Under the pieces are notes generated by a model, which ran no database searches, was not told where the DNA came from, and worked only from the letters and a program-made list of their open reading frames with translations. The translations under genes were made by a program, and so were the position numbers. From the NCBI GenBank assembly GCA_021234155.1, contig JAJEKV010000056.1, positions 5,330,932-5,394,931 of the forward strand: a stretch of 64,000 bases of DNA. The letters run 5' to 3'. This DNA comes from Isoetes taiwanensis. Taxonomy: Eukaryota > Streptophyta > Lycopodiopsida > Isoetales > Isoetaceae. Shown here in pieces: positions 11,981-23,359 of the stretch (position 1 is the first letter of the stretch; every line of letters starts with the position of its first letter).

Positions 11981-12190
11981 CTAGGTCATATTGGTTGTAA
12001 TTCAATAATGCCATTCACTAATTTAAACATTTGCCTTCTTGCATCTCTCCCTCAAGTATGTACATGTGTCATTCAATAGTTCAAACTTTCTAGGTCATAT
12101 TGGCTATAATTCAATAATGCCATTCACTAATTTAGACATTTGCCTTCTTGCATCTCTCCCTCAAGTATATACATGTGTCCAGAGTTCAAA
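11981..12190. repeat. Direct tandem duplication, unit 109 bases
   Basis: The block starting CTAGGTCATATTGG at 11981 recurs at 12090 with few changes, including the ATAATGCCATTCACTAATTT and TTGCATCTCTCCCTCAAGTA segments. Confidence 0.85.
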
Positions 12191-12257
12191 CTAAACGCTT
12201 CTAACTCTGCAACATTTCAAACAGACTAGGATGAAAGGAAATGAATATCACAAGGTT

Positions 12258-12290
12258 ATAGAATAGAATAGAATAGAATAGAATAGAATA
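12258..12290 (-). repeat. LINE microsatellite tail (TATTC)n
   Basis: Six GAATA units in a row on the plus strand (12261-12290), directly next to a CATTAATGTCCC end. This is a microsatellite tail in place of the usual poly(A). Confidence 0.85.
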
Positions 12291-12530
12291 CATTAATGTC
12301 CCTTGTGCCGTAAGGCCCCTGGACTTGTGTAGCATGGGCGAGCTCCCTAAAAAAGGGTGCTACTAGCACATCACGCTGTTATAATGTAGCCTTTTCTGAA
12401 GGCTGACTTTTTTCTTTTAATACCAGCATCCCGCTTTATCTCGGCTTCTTGGCCGTGCAGTGATGCGTCGTTATCAATCAGCGTTTAGCTGAGCAATTTG
12501 TGTGAGGCTATATGACCCGCTTTGTACAGA

Positions 12531-15500
12531 TCATATTACAAGCCCTCTCTCACTGTGTACTTCTCTGTGTCTGGTCGTCATTCTTTGGATCGCGTCTGCC
12601 AGATCCCGTAATGATTCTGTCATCGTCATCAGCCTGTGGACTGGTTCCCCCCACCTTATATTTCTGTATCTATCCCTGATGTCTCCGTAGACCGGACAGT
12701 CATTAAGCATATGATTCTCATCCTCTATTCTCCCCCCATCACATATTCTGCATATCCTGTCCTCCTTGTCTACCCCTCTCCATCTGTCTTTTTCGATTCT
12801 TAGGTCATGACTTCCCATCCTGAATCTGATCAGGATGTCCCTTCTGTTTTTCCCCAATGTGTTATCTCGGTATATCTGGTGTCCTATTTGTTGTCCTGGG
12901 TTAAAAACTTGTACGAGCCAGTCTGTCTTGGGTCCTGTGTGTCTTTGCAGCCATGCTCTTGTCGCTATGTTCCGCCCACCTCATTCCAATGCCCTCTTCT
13001 ATTAGGTCCCTCGGGTTTAATCCCATCCGCAATGCGGTCCATGTTGCCACATCTTTAAACCATCCGGTGTTTTCGAGGATGTGTGATTTTTTTGATTCGG
13101 TGATTGCGATCTTTGCCGACGGTTCCCCTTGTATGTCCCCCGCATTGTCTCGAAAGGTGTACCTCATGGTTCTCTCCCATGCTCTCACCTCCATCGCCCC
13201 GCCTGCTTCGAGGACCATGATTGTCACCGGGCGTGTTTGTCCTTACCACGAATTCTGTGCGTGCCATTGTCTAAGAATCCCTTCTTGCTTTTCCCAATTT
13301 CTTTCTGTTAAACCTGGTCCCCATGCTTCTGCTCCGTATAACTGAGTAGTGGCTACCGCTGCACTAAATAGGTAACATTTGATGTCCCAATCGGTTATTC
13401 TCGCTTCACATTTGAAGTTTTTCATGTTAAATTAGCTTCCTATAGCTGATTGGAATCGGCGTTAGCTCCTTTGGCCCATTTTCGTGCCATCGCGATCATA
13501 GCCTAGATATCTCAGATTCGTTGTTTCCTCTATCTCTTTTTCTTTTATATCCAAAGGTTTATGCTTGTTCTTGTGTCCAAAGATGACTATCTTAGTTTTT
13601 GCTAGATTCATTGTCGGCCTCGCCTCCTCACGTAATCGTTCTAGAATTTTGAGCGAGCCCAGGTGCATCCCCTTGTTTTTGTTGCCATCATACCGAGATC
13701 ATCGCGATATAGCATTATTGGTACCTTCGTGTCTCCTAGTGTGGGGGCATATTCGTCCCCTTGCTGTTCTGCTATGTATCCCTGTAACGCATCTATGTAT
13801 ATACCAAACAGAGTTGGGGATAACGGACATCCCTGCTTTACACCAGTGTCACAAACTATCGGCTGTCCCTCCTTTTCCATCTTAGCGTACACCTTGTGGT
13901 ATAGTCTTGCGATGGATCCTACCATATTTATCGGGGCTTGCATGTCCATCAGTCTTTTTAACAGCTTCTCTCTGGATCAGATCAAATGCTTTTTTTCGAA
14001 ATCTACAAAGCGCCAGATTATTTTTCTCCCCTCGCACTTTGTTATGCTCTATTAATATCCGAAGAGTCACGAGATGGTGCGTGGGTTGAGTGTTCGGCCT
14101 CGAACCACGCTTTGCCCGTGTGCTCTCATATTTCCTTCTTCTGCCCATTTCTTTAGTCTGTTATCCAGAACCTTTCCAAACCATTTTGCGAAAATCGAGC
14201 TTACCATTATCGTCCTATAGTTTCCTAGGTCTCTTCTGTTTCCTGTCTTATGTAGGGGTATGACTCTGTTGTATGTCCATCCGTGCGGAAGTCCTCAGAT
14301 GTATGATGCCATTGAAAATGTCTGTAACCTGTCTACCAATTTCTGTCTCTGCACACTTCAGCAGTTCCACGGTCAGGCCGTATAGGTCTGGTGCTTTATG
14401 ATTAGCCATCCTGTTTAGGGCTAGCATTACTTCTATCATGTTGAAGCATGGTTTGTCTGGGTCATGCAAGATTGGTATTATAACCGGAGGTGCCGCCTTG
14501 TATAATTTGTCGGGTAACTCTCCCATCCCTCGGTTCCAATGTCTTCTTGTTCATTCCTTGCTTTCATATTGCTGCCCCCTCCTTTGTTTTTGAGTCCCCT
14601 CCAGAATCTTCGGGGCTGTTTTTTCAACAATTTTTCCAAATACCATTGGTGCAGAAGCGTGTTATTGTATCTTTTTCTTCTTCAATTAATCTTATGTATC
14701 TTCGCTTTTTCTTCCCAGACGTCTCCTTTCCCCTCGTGCCTTTTGTTCTCCTCTTGTGTTCTCTACACTCGTCATCATACCATCATCAAGCTCAATGCCC
14801 CTGTTTTTCCCTAATTTTGATCTTTTTCCCAAACACGTCTGTTGCTACCCTTACCATGATGTCATTGAGGGTGTTTCCATTATCACTCGCATTGTGTTTT
14901 CCCCAATCCCATGTTCCCATTTCCTCCCTGATCGTTTGGATGAAGGTTTCTGCGTATTTCTCCTGGAATTGAATCCTCACCCTATCTTCCTTATCATCCT
15001 TTTTCCCTGTGCGATCTTTTTGTGGCTTTCCATCCAGTCTGATTGTTAATTTAATCGGTCTATGGCTTTTCCTTTTCCCTATCGGCCATTCTTGTAGCAT
15101 CACCTCTTCTATCTTATCCGCTGCTTGATCGTTCAGAATTATATAATCCACTATGCTCTTACCATGTGTGTTTTGGCTCGTAAAACCTCCTGATCCCTTC
15201 CATTTTTTCACGCCATTAGCTATGATCATCCCTGTTGCCGTGCAGACTTCCAGCAGTAATTCACCCCTAGCATTGACCTCTGTCTTATCTTCTGTATCCC
15301 TCTGCCATTCCTGTGTCCTTGCCGTATACACTATCTGACCATCCCTCTCGTCCGTGTGTGTGCTTTGTGCCTGTTCTTGTCTGGTTCTGGCATTTAGATC
15401 TCCTACTATAATCACTGGTCCCTGTTCCTTCCATTTCGTTATGTTCTCTCCCAGATCCAGCAATTCTAGCTTATCACTTTTTGGCGGGTAATACGTAATT

Positions 15501-15543
15501 ATCAGAACTATCTCTTGTTTGTTTTTTAATTGGATATTCAAGA
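12531..15543 (-). pseudogene. LINE ORF2: endonuclease C-half, reverse transcriptase, CCHC finger
   Basis: From 15541 downward the frame reads an APE endonuclease with IIVGDLNARTR, VDYIILND and KSHRPIKLTIRL. RT follows in broken frames: NRMANHKAPDLYGLTVELLK (about 14450-14340), a mutated motif A segment FRKKAFDLI (about 14020), QGCPLSPTLFGIYIDALQGY (about 13840-13780) and LYRDDLGMMA (about 13720-13690), where YRDD replaces the usual YADD or FADD. Then come LYGAEAWGPGL and the C-terminal finger CRICDGG...H...C (about 12760-12700). At least five frame changes show it is inactive. Confidence 0.88.
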
Positions 15544-17555
15544 TGTAACGGTCCTAGGCCCTAAGACTGCAGCATTGGTACTGCACATAAAGCATATATT
15601 TAATAGATTGGGATATATGTTGGGACATGTGTGGCATATATCCAATATCTACATAAGCAAAGCCACATAAGCAAAACTATAAAAAGGGAAAAATTGTAGA
15701 AGAGGGCTTTTGTTGGTGGTACGTGAGGTTTCTTTTGCAAGAGAGGAGCTCTAGAAGGAATTTGAGTTGCAGAGCAGCCGGAGGAGGCTATCTGGAGGCA
15801 AGAGCTTGCGTAGACGGCATCAAATCTTCCTTTCCAGGTGGGGTTTTATGCTGATTTTATGGATCATATGGTTGTTGTTAAGAGAAAAAGTGTTCATGCT
15901 TTGGGATAAGGATTGGGTGCTTATAAACTGCTGTGAACACCGGATTCAGAGATAGCTTGTTAAGGCCTTGTTAATAAGATGGTACATGATCTTATGAAGG
16001 AGCTGAATTAATGCATATGGGTCATCTGTAAGCAACTCAGGAGGCACCGAAATTGCTTCTTAGCAATCAGATCTGAGAGGGCGGAGGCAAATTTGAAGGA
16101 ATTAAGTCTTCTAGCAGGAGTTTAAAAACCGGTTCAGCTTTGAGGTAGCAACAATCCAACTCCGAGACTCCGGAAAATGGGCTGCAATAGCATCCAAAGG
16201 GGCCGAAATTGAAGTTACAGGGCTGGTTGGTATGAATCAAGGGTCGTTATGGCTGTTCTGCAGTGTTTGAAGAGATCCTCCAGCGACCCAACTGCCCCAA
16301 AACGCTTCAAAATCAGCTAAATCAGGTCGATTTGGGCCTGGAGCAGATCGATTTGGTTGTGGGTCATAGCTAGATGGTGAATCGATGCCAAAACCAGAGC
16401 CACAGAGGCCGAACATGTCTATCTTGGTTTGCTTATTTGCTGTTTTTTCTGCTTCCTGTCATTCTATTGGGTTTTGGTTCTTATTTGTTGTTTATATTTA
16501 GAATTGCCAATTTGTTGCTTTGAGCACAATTGCTAGCAAGCTAAAAGAAATTAGAAAGCTAGGTAACCATAGATGGGATTGTGATGCACCTTGGTTTAAG
16601 GAAGAAGTAACCAATAGAGGAAGTTCCAGCATGAAGGCAACGACGGAATAATAACAAATTGTAAGAAATTCTATTAATGGTTGCATTTAACTAAGATATT
16701 ATGTATGTACTTGGAACCTCCGGGGTCGGACTTCCAGGTTCGGTGGCCTGGGTAGTTCCGGCATTCTCATGTCATCTGTGTTCTTTGTATCTATGCTCTG
16801 TGACACCGGGCGTGGCTTCCTCATGGGCGTAGCTTCCCGGTGAGGTTGTACGTCAACTCCTGTGAACTCCATGGTAAGAGGTCCTCCAGCGCCAGACGTG
16901 GGCTGGGAAGGGTATGCGCATACGAGGTTCACCCCACCAACTCCGCCAACGGGGCTCGGAATGTGAGCTGGCCGGGTATTTCTCTGCTAACAGGGCCTGC
17001 ATGTAGGCTGGCTGAGCTTCCCATTGTCCCGGAGCTTTGTTATGTTGTTTTGGTACTTTGGCTTTGTGTTCTTTGCTCTTGACTCTTATGATATTTCTTT
17101 TGTTGTCATTGTCTAGCACTGCACCATAGTCTCTTGTATATTTGGAATTGTTCATGTGTATGTTATCCAAGATGTCCGAGTGTTCCTATGTATGCAGCAG
17201 CAGCTATGGGATCCCCACTTAGTCACGAGGACTAACCCCAGTGAGTGCATGTGCAGTGAACCCGCAAGGTGGCGGTCAAGTTGATGGTGGCAATGTGGCC
17301 GGGAATCGTGCTTGAGTTCTAGAGCTAGCAGTTTCTGTTGATTTGCTCAGTGCTATTGTGCATGTATATTATAACACATTGTAAATATTGAGATGCTTAT
17401 TTGCTCATCTTGAGATTGTAATATACTAAGCTTATGAATATGTTGAATGCATGAGCAGTGTTGTCTGTTGAGCATAAACTGTGGATTTTAATTGCAAAGG
17501 AAGATTCAATTCTTCACCTGAATTCACATTTACATAGCTCTAGCCTTAAGTTAGA
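15544..17555. mobile_element. 2.0-kb insertion inside the LINE endonuclease, 5-bp target duplication
   Basis: CAAGA at 15539-15543 and at 17556-17560 bracket the insert. Removing one copy plus the insert rejoins the two endonuclease halves. The insert begins TGTAACGGTCC and has a TATA-like CTATAAAAAGGG near 15677, which resembles an LTR promoter, but I found no matching second LTR, no primer site and no recognisable protein. Minus-strand open frames at 16699-17170 are not recognised. It may be a non-autonomous retroelement; the class is open. Confidence 0.7.
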
Positions 17556-18411
17556 CAAGATCCCGAGTTGCCTGGAGGGTCAACTCGGCAGGCTCGTCAC
17601 ACAAGACCATATATCTTTTATTGATATCTGAATGTAACATACATGCATTGTTGGCTACACTATTCTTTATATAACAAGCCAGACCTGCACTCCCCCTCCC
17701 TATCTTAAAATCCCTGTCTTTCCAGCATGTGAATAACTGGTATCCTTCCTCCTCTGGTAGCCTTTTAACGTTATGCTCCCATGTCTCCGTCAGGCATATT
17801 ATGTCGCAGCCGTGGGCACCTTCTAGTCTTTCTCCATCATCCCATGGGTACCCGGTACAGTTCCAGTACCATAATGTCAGCGTCTCTTCCCCCGAGGTTG
17901 CTCCTTTGGGGTCTGCCCTGTGTTCCTTGAACACCGTCTCTATCACTTCTGCAGTAACTCGGTATATATCCTCGTTAGGCCTTTCTGCTATCCCAATTAG
18001 CCTAACATCATGCTTAATTTTATTTTGCTCCTCATATTCCATTAAATGTGGCTTTATCCTATCAAATGATTCCCATGCATCCAGCTCAACATTTGATTTC
18101 TCTAATTCAACCAACCTTTGCAAGATCTTTGCTTTCTCTTCTTCGATCTCGTCCATTCTGCGCTGCATTTCCTCGTTCAGCTTCTCCATCCCTCCTACTC
18201 TCATGTCCAGGCCATTGATGGCTATCTTGTTGCTGTTGCACGTTTCAGCCAGTGCGTTGAGAGCATCCAGGTTCGGGATCTTTGATTCTAGCCGCTTATC
18301 CATCTGTGCCAGGAAGTCCCTAAGATCCTGTTGGCTCGCTGGGGCTCTTGCCACCTCCGATCTCCTATGCTGGCTGCTGTTGATACTGTCGGCCATAGCT
18401 CTCGCTTGCAA
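17556..18411 (-). pseudogene. LINE coiled-coil region plus endonuclease N-terminus
   Basis: The frame from 18411 starts with a helical, heptad-like region rich in Glu, Lys and Leu (residues about 20-115, with MRVGGMEKLNEEMQRRMDEI), then an APE-type endonuclease start: LTLWYWNCTG, the catalytic-Glu motif IICLTETWEHN and GSAGLACYIKNS. It is cut by the insertion at 17555. The reading frame upstream of the insertion does not join the downstream one cleanly, so a frameshift existed before or arose since. Confidence 0.82.
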
Positions 18412-20108
18412 GGAAACTCTGTGCAGAAAAACTCTGTGGTGGCTCTAGGCAGTGCGATCGCGCTAGACTCTCACTTGTAAGATAGCCATATTCTCTCGCC
18501 CAGACTATATATTTCCTACTTCTAAACGGTATTTTTATTCCTAATTACCGTTCTAATTTTGAACTTCAAAATTCGAAATTCAAACGGCCGTAATTAAGTC
18601 CGCCTATCTCTTTTATTATCATTCAACTCCCTTCGTCTGTTGCCCCAAGGTTGATCCTTTTGGGTCTTTTCGAGGCTGATTAGTCGGGTGGGTACCTAAC
18701 TGTATTGATTACGTTGGTGTTTCGTCCACTCAGAACTTCTGTACTGCTGTACTACTGTATTTCTGCACCCTTGTAGTTCTGTATTTCTGTATTTCTGTGC
18801 ATGTGTCATTTCGGTGGGCTGGAGTCATGGAACCAGCGGGGGGCCGTGCCCACGTTCCCCTGGCTTATGACGAGGGGTAGAAACTCCCCCCTGTCCATAA
18901 TCCTCCCTTTTCCATAGTGTCGGTGGGTTCGTCATCTGATGTATTCTTCATACCTCGCTAGAAGTCATATGTTGTTCACAGATATTATTATGGTGAGTTT
19001 TTAGTGGTCCGGGTTACCAGTTGGTGGGTCCAGCCCTCGCTATCCTGGTGTACGGCGGAGGCTTGGCCTCACTGTCCCGTATCTTGCCCCCGTCCACCTT
19101 TTACTCAATGTTGACAGAAATCGGTAACTGGGGTATTCTTCATACCCCGCTGAATAAGTCATATGCCGTCCTTCCGTTATTAACGAGTTTTTGGTGGTCC
19201 GGGTTACCAGTTGGTGGGTCTAGCCCTCGCTATCCTGGTGTACGGCGGAGGCATAGCCTCTCTGTCCCGTAGCTTGCCCCGTCCGCCTTTTACTCTGTAT
19301 TTCTTTTTTGTTCTCTTTGTGTACTTTCAACGGTCCCGCCTTAATTGTACCCTAAGAAGCTCGTTCTGCAATTCATATTATTCTTGTCCCTGCCTATCTG
19401 TCACTTATCTGTCGCCCCTCATCTTGTGTTTCCCTTGGTTTTGACGTGTTCGCCACCCGTTTCATTCTGAGTCAATATCTCTCGCAATATGGTCCATTTT
19501 CTCTAAGTTATCTTTTCTGTTATATTCTGTTCTATTCTGTTCTGTTATATTGCCCAATGTAACCCGACGTCGCCTGAGATGCTTTCCTACCGCGTTTATA
19601 AATCCGCTTGGTGTATCTTATCAGCACTATACTCCCTCAATCATCCTTCGATAGTCTTTGTTATGTTAGCATCCATGATTTCCTATAGTTTCCGTAATTC
19701 CCCATATATATATTCGTGTATTGTCTCCGTGGGATATAATACTAGAGATCAGAATCAAATCATCACTAAGGCAATTTTTAAGAATACATGATAAAGCTAT
19801 TTTTACCAGCGGCGGATATTACTTCAGATCTTCTTCATTCAAAAATTCTCTTAACAGAGATCATACATATGTATCTATACGTCGATGATAACATTTTCGA
19901 GCATTCAGCTATGCCTAATGTTTTATACATGTTTATCAAGAGCTGGAGGTAACTGATTTAACAGCAGATGATCATATATCTATGAGGAAAAACAAAAAGA
20001 TGTTAAAACAAAAGGATGTTAAGACTACGCCTGAGCTTATCCCCCTCGGGCATCTTCCATCTCCCTTTCTTTCCCGCCTCCTCCTTGCTGTACCATTCCT
20101 TATCCTTT
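18412..20108 (-). other. LINE spacer between the cysteine-rich ORF and ORF2
   Basis: No coding sequence is recognised. It holds the 190-base tandem repeat listed separately and a TTCTG/TTCTA-rich stretch near 19503-19550. It may be part of the LINE or the junction of two elements. Confidence 0.4.
18941..19320. repeat. Two tandem copies of a 190-base unit
   Basis: Both copies begin TATTCTTCATACC (18941 and 19131) and share GTGGTCCGGGTTACCAGTTG, CCTCGCTATCCTGGTGTACG and a CCTTTTACTC end. The arrangement is reminiscent of promoter monomers in some L1 elements. Confidence 0.85.
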
Positions 20109-20783
20109 TTACTTCCTTTGTTTCTTTTCCGTTGATGTCTCCCCGATCTTGGTCACCTTCTCCAGGTTCCTGTGCATGTACGCTTGACAAAGAAAATCTA
20201 CAGGGTTTTTCTCGGCACAAAAGATGCATATCTTACCATAATCAGCAATCATGAGGCTGTGCTGGTACCTCTTCTCTTTTTGTATGGCTCCATACATTTG
20301 CAGTCTATTGAAGCACTGCATTACCCGATCTAGATCCTGTCTTCGGACTGTGTCATTCTTGTCGGAAAGAACACCCAGAACATCCAAAAGTTGAAGGCTA
20401 TACCCTGAATCCTTCATCCCTTGCGCATGGTGGATTCGGTCGCAGTACAAGCAGTGAACGCGCCCACAGTTAATGCACGATCCCAACCCTTTATTGAGGC
20501 AGAGGCACTCCGGATCGCAGATGCACCACGGATTCAGGTCTTCCAGGTCCGGATTGTATGGCACAGTGAGATTCCCGGGTACTCTTGATCTCGGCCGCTT
20601 CCTATCCCCATCTTCTTCTCCCCTGATAATCCTTTTCCCCTTATCCATGAAGAGTTCCGGGGCTTGGTCGCGCTGCTGGCTCGGGCGCCTTCCTGTAATC
20701 GGAGAGCAGAACTCGGAGAACTCGGAGAATTTAGTGGCAACGCGAGCTTCGGACGCTCTGATAATTTGGGAGCGGATCTTCAC
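20109..20783 (-). CDS. Cysteine-rich 224-aa ORF, probable LINE ORF1
   Basis: An uninterrupted minus-strand frame upstream of ORF2 in the same orientation. Residues about 80-120 are rich in Cys/His (CICDPECLCLN, SCINCGRVHCLYCDRIHH) and a second pair appears near residue 190 (ICIFCAEKN), suggesting zinc binding; the N-terminus is basic. An RNA-binding ORF1 role is inferred from position and Cys/His content only. It lacks classic CCHC gag knuckles. It could instead belong to a separate element or be a host-derived fragment. Confidence 0.55.
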   Translation of the reverse strand: MKIRSQIIRASEARVATKFSEFSEFCSPITGRRPSQQRDQAPELFMDKGKRIIRGEEDGDRKRPRSRVPGNLTVPYNPDLEDLNPWCICDPECLCLNKGLGSCINCGRVHCLYCDRIHHAQGMKDSGYSLQLLDVLGVLSDKNDTVRRQDLDRVMQCFNRLQMYGAIQKEKRYQHSLMIADYGKICIFCAEKNPVDFLCQAYMHRNLEKVTKIGETSTEKKQRK

Positions 20784-20790
20784 TACTCAC

Positions 20791-21749
20791 CCTCCTATTA
20801 ATATACTACTTAGGGTTACGAAATCTTTCCATGTTCCCGCTTCTTTATTCTTTATTACGGCCGTCTATCTTTATTAATAGTCTTGTCTTTTCTTGTCTTC
20901 CCTATGTTTTCGTATGTGTGTGCTGCCATCTGTCCCCTATCTGTTACCTTGTTGGTCGCCCACCATGCGGAACTATTGTTAATCACAACATATAGCGCTT
21001 AGACCGTATAGAGTTAGGGGTCATTGAATTTAAATTTAAATTCACGGGCGCAAAATACGTGGCTAAGTACGTGGCTGATTTGTTAGGTAGACGGGTGTAC
21101 AACTAGACATATGTCACCCTCACCCCCCCTTCTGACGCTAATTAAATAATTTAAATTAGTTTAATTCAAATGAACGTATACGGATCCCGTTAACGGCTCG
21201 AAATTTAAAATTTGAAGTTTGAAATCACCGGAAGTCAGATTTCTAAATTCTAATTTCCCCTTTCGACCGTAATTCTCTGTGTCCTCCTGTTATTTCGATC
21301 GTCTTGCCTGTGACCATACCGTAATTCTTAGAGCTGGTTGTAATCCTGGATCCATTCCGCTACTATATCAGTATCGGTAAGTGTTGATGAGTATTCTGAG
21401 GGATTTTTATCCCCCGTTGATCGAAGACCCTTTCTTTCTTTCTTCCCCGACCTCGCATTTTTAACATAGTACCATCTATGCGTCTACTATATCCATACCT
21501 ATGATTGAACGAATACATGCATGGGTGTGTGCACCTACCTGACATTGTCCGTCGGGTTAAGATATCGCCCATCGCCCATCGCCCCCTGTCCAATAATATA
21601 GGCACCATATAACACAAGGTAAATTTGTGGGCTCAAACTCCTATATTTAAGCAAATATTTCTACCTCCAGTGATGTGAACCAAAGAAATATTCGCAGTGG
21701 CATTTGTGTTGGGCAGTGATTGTGTTGGTACTTTTATGAGGGTGTCGGT
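20791..21749. other. AT-rich spacer, no gene seen
   Basis: It may include the 5' end of the LINE (to about 21370). An AAAGAAATATTCGCAGTGGC motif near 21684 weakly resembles the foldback arm at 21750. Nothing else is recognised. Confidence 0.35.
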
Positions 21750-21797
21750 CAAGAGAAATGTTCACGGCGACCTTGGGCCGCCGCGATAAATTTCTTG
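21750..21797. repeat. GC-rich foldback hairpin, left copy
   Basis: The arm CAAGAGAAATGTTCACGGCG pairs imperfectly with the downstream GGCCGCCGCGATAAATTTC arm, with a 3-base loop. It closely resembles the hairpin at 24467-24515 and has the same orientation of its AATGTTC side. Confidence 0.75.
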
Positions 21798-21995
21798 TCT
21801 TAATATATATAAACCTCAAGGGCACGATTCTTTCGGGATATTCGAAGCTGATGCTTGCCTCTAAAGTGGCCATGTATTTCTGGAAGGAAAAAATAGGGAA
21901 AAAAAAAACAGAGAAAATGAAATCGAAAGGAAAAGGGGCGGCCCTGTTCTGCCCTGTTCCGGTGGGCAGGTGGATCTGCCGCAGACAGAATCCGA
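21790..21995 (+). repeat. Dispersed repeat, second copy
   Basis: Matches the reverse complement of 1-200. It starts at the right arm of the left hairpin and ends in the GGTGGGCAGGTGGATCTG region. Confidence 0.65.
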
Positions 21996-22219
21996 TGGTC
22001 GTCCATAGTAGGTTGTTCTAGCTCATTTATCTTCATATCTCCATTCTGTCTTAGGGTTGAGAGGATTTGCGGCATACAAATCAGAGAATCGGACTGTTGG
22101 CAGCTTATTCTATCTTCACAGGCAGCTTCAGGTTGCCTTCTCACGAATCTCCTTTTCTTTCCACGAATCTCTTTGGTTGCATTCAATTTTCTATCTCAGG
22201 CTTTGGTGGCGTTTGATTT

Positions 22220-22357
22220 GCAGATTAAGATTCCTTTTGCCATTGCTTTTGTAGGCCTGCAAATAAAGACTTCTCAAGCGAAAAATTTGCAGATTAAGAT
22301 TCCTTTTGCCATTGCTTCTGTAGGCCTGCAGATTAAGACTTCTCATCCTTCCAGTCA
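22220..22357. repeat. Direct tandem duplication, unit 69 bases
   Basis: GCAGATTAAGATTCCTTTTG begins at 22220 and again at 22289, each copy running through a GTAGGCCTGCA and an AAGACTTCTCA segment. Confidence 0.85.
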
Positions 22358-22625
22358 ATCATGGACTCTTATCCTAGAACATTTTTTCATCTTTGCACAG
22401 GCCAGGTTGCAACTGCTTCATGCTCTGCAGATTTAACAGATTTTCTACACTAAAGTTTCTGGAGCAAACCAACATTTTTTGAATTATGGGCTCTTATCGG
22501 AGAACGGTTTTTTATACTTGCACAGGGCGGCTTGCCTGATTGATTTATACTAACTAATCCTATTCCTTCGCCGAATATATGGAGTGCAAAATATCTGATG
22601 TTACTTATCTCTTTCATTTTTTCAG

Positions 22626-23359
22626 CTTGAAGTGCATTCGATTACAAAAAAGAATGTCCAGGTAATTTTGGTTAACCCTTATCCTTCTTGATAGGAGCTT
22701 GACGGATTTTTAACAGGGGCAAATCTTGGCGATGAGAAAACGTCCAGGTAATTTTTTCTTACAAACTTATCCTTCACGATAAGGCTTGATAGATTTTTAA
22801 GAGGGGAAGCACAGCAAATCATGCTGGCATCCCTTCATTTCTTAGTCTTTCGTCTCATCATATATTTTGAGGCCCCATATAACATGCATGCAAATATAAC
22901 AGATTTTTAAGTTGTTGCAAGCATGCTTAAGTAAGGATTTTTTATGGTCATGAAAATCCCTTCTTCATTGCACAACTGTCGGATTATTGTCAAATAGATC
23001 TGCATGTTCCAATGTTAGTTTGCATTTATTTTTCTAAAATGTTCTGATTGTACAGGGTTGGAGCCTTCACATTTTTGCTAAAGGATTGTTACTGCCACCA
23101 AGTGCAAAAAAGCATGGTATTTATTCTTTTGTTCTGGGCACTTATCCTTCTTTTGAGATTCCTATAGGTCCTTTCGAAAATCCATTAGACAGTTTTGTTT
23201 ATATAGATGTTATATTGATTTTCCAGATGGGGATCAAGGCACTATTGTAAACTGCAGCCAATTTGTGAAATCTTATGAAGGTGGTCATTCAATCAAATTT
23301 CCATTTTTACAAATTGTTTGTCTTTTAATAACGGTATCGCAGATGTAGGAGGTCCTTGA
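22626..23359 (+). pseudogene. Exon-like chain, unrecognised gene fragment
   Basis: Four pieces are bounded by good acceptor and donor signals and join in frame: 22626-22661, 23056-23116, 23227-23280 and 23343-23359. They give LEVHSITKKNVQ, then GWSLHIFAKGLLLPPSAKKH, then DGDQGTIVNCSQFVKSYE, then DVGGP and TGA. No upstream start is evident and I recognise no family. It lies inside the segment bounded by foldback hairpins, so a captured gene fragment is possible. In-frame joining across three introns is suggestive but could be chance. Confidence 0.3.

Larger units (their letters stand above)
12258..20790 (-). mobile_element. Non-LTR retrotransposon (L1-like LINE), broken and nested
   Basis: On the minus strand the order is a cysteine-rich ORF (20783-20109), a repeat-bearing spacer, a coiled-coil plus endonuclease N-terminus (18411-17561), a 2.0-kb foreign insertion (17555-15544), the rest of the endonuclease, reverse transcriptase, a C-terminal CCHC finger (15541 to about 12531), a 3' UTR, and a (TATTC)n tail at 12258-12290. 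The APE-type endonuclease followed by RT and a CCHC finger fits the L1 group. Many frameshifts make it dead. The 5' limit is uncertain and may extend toward 21370. Confidence 0.85.

Noticed and set aside
12953-14972. Long plus-strand open frames over the LINE
   Set aside because: They are antisense shadows of the minus-strand ORF2, whose RT and finger motifs are clear.
17729-18448. 239-codon plus-strand frame, Ser-rich
   Set aside because: Antisense to the LINE coiled-coil and endonuclease region; low-complexity composition is explained by the opposite strand.
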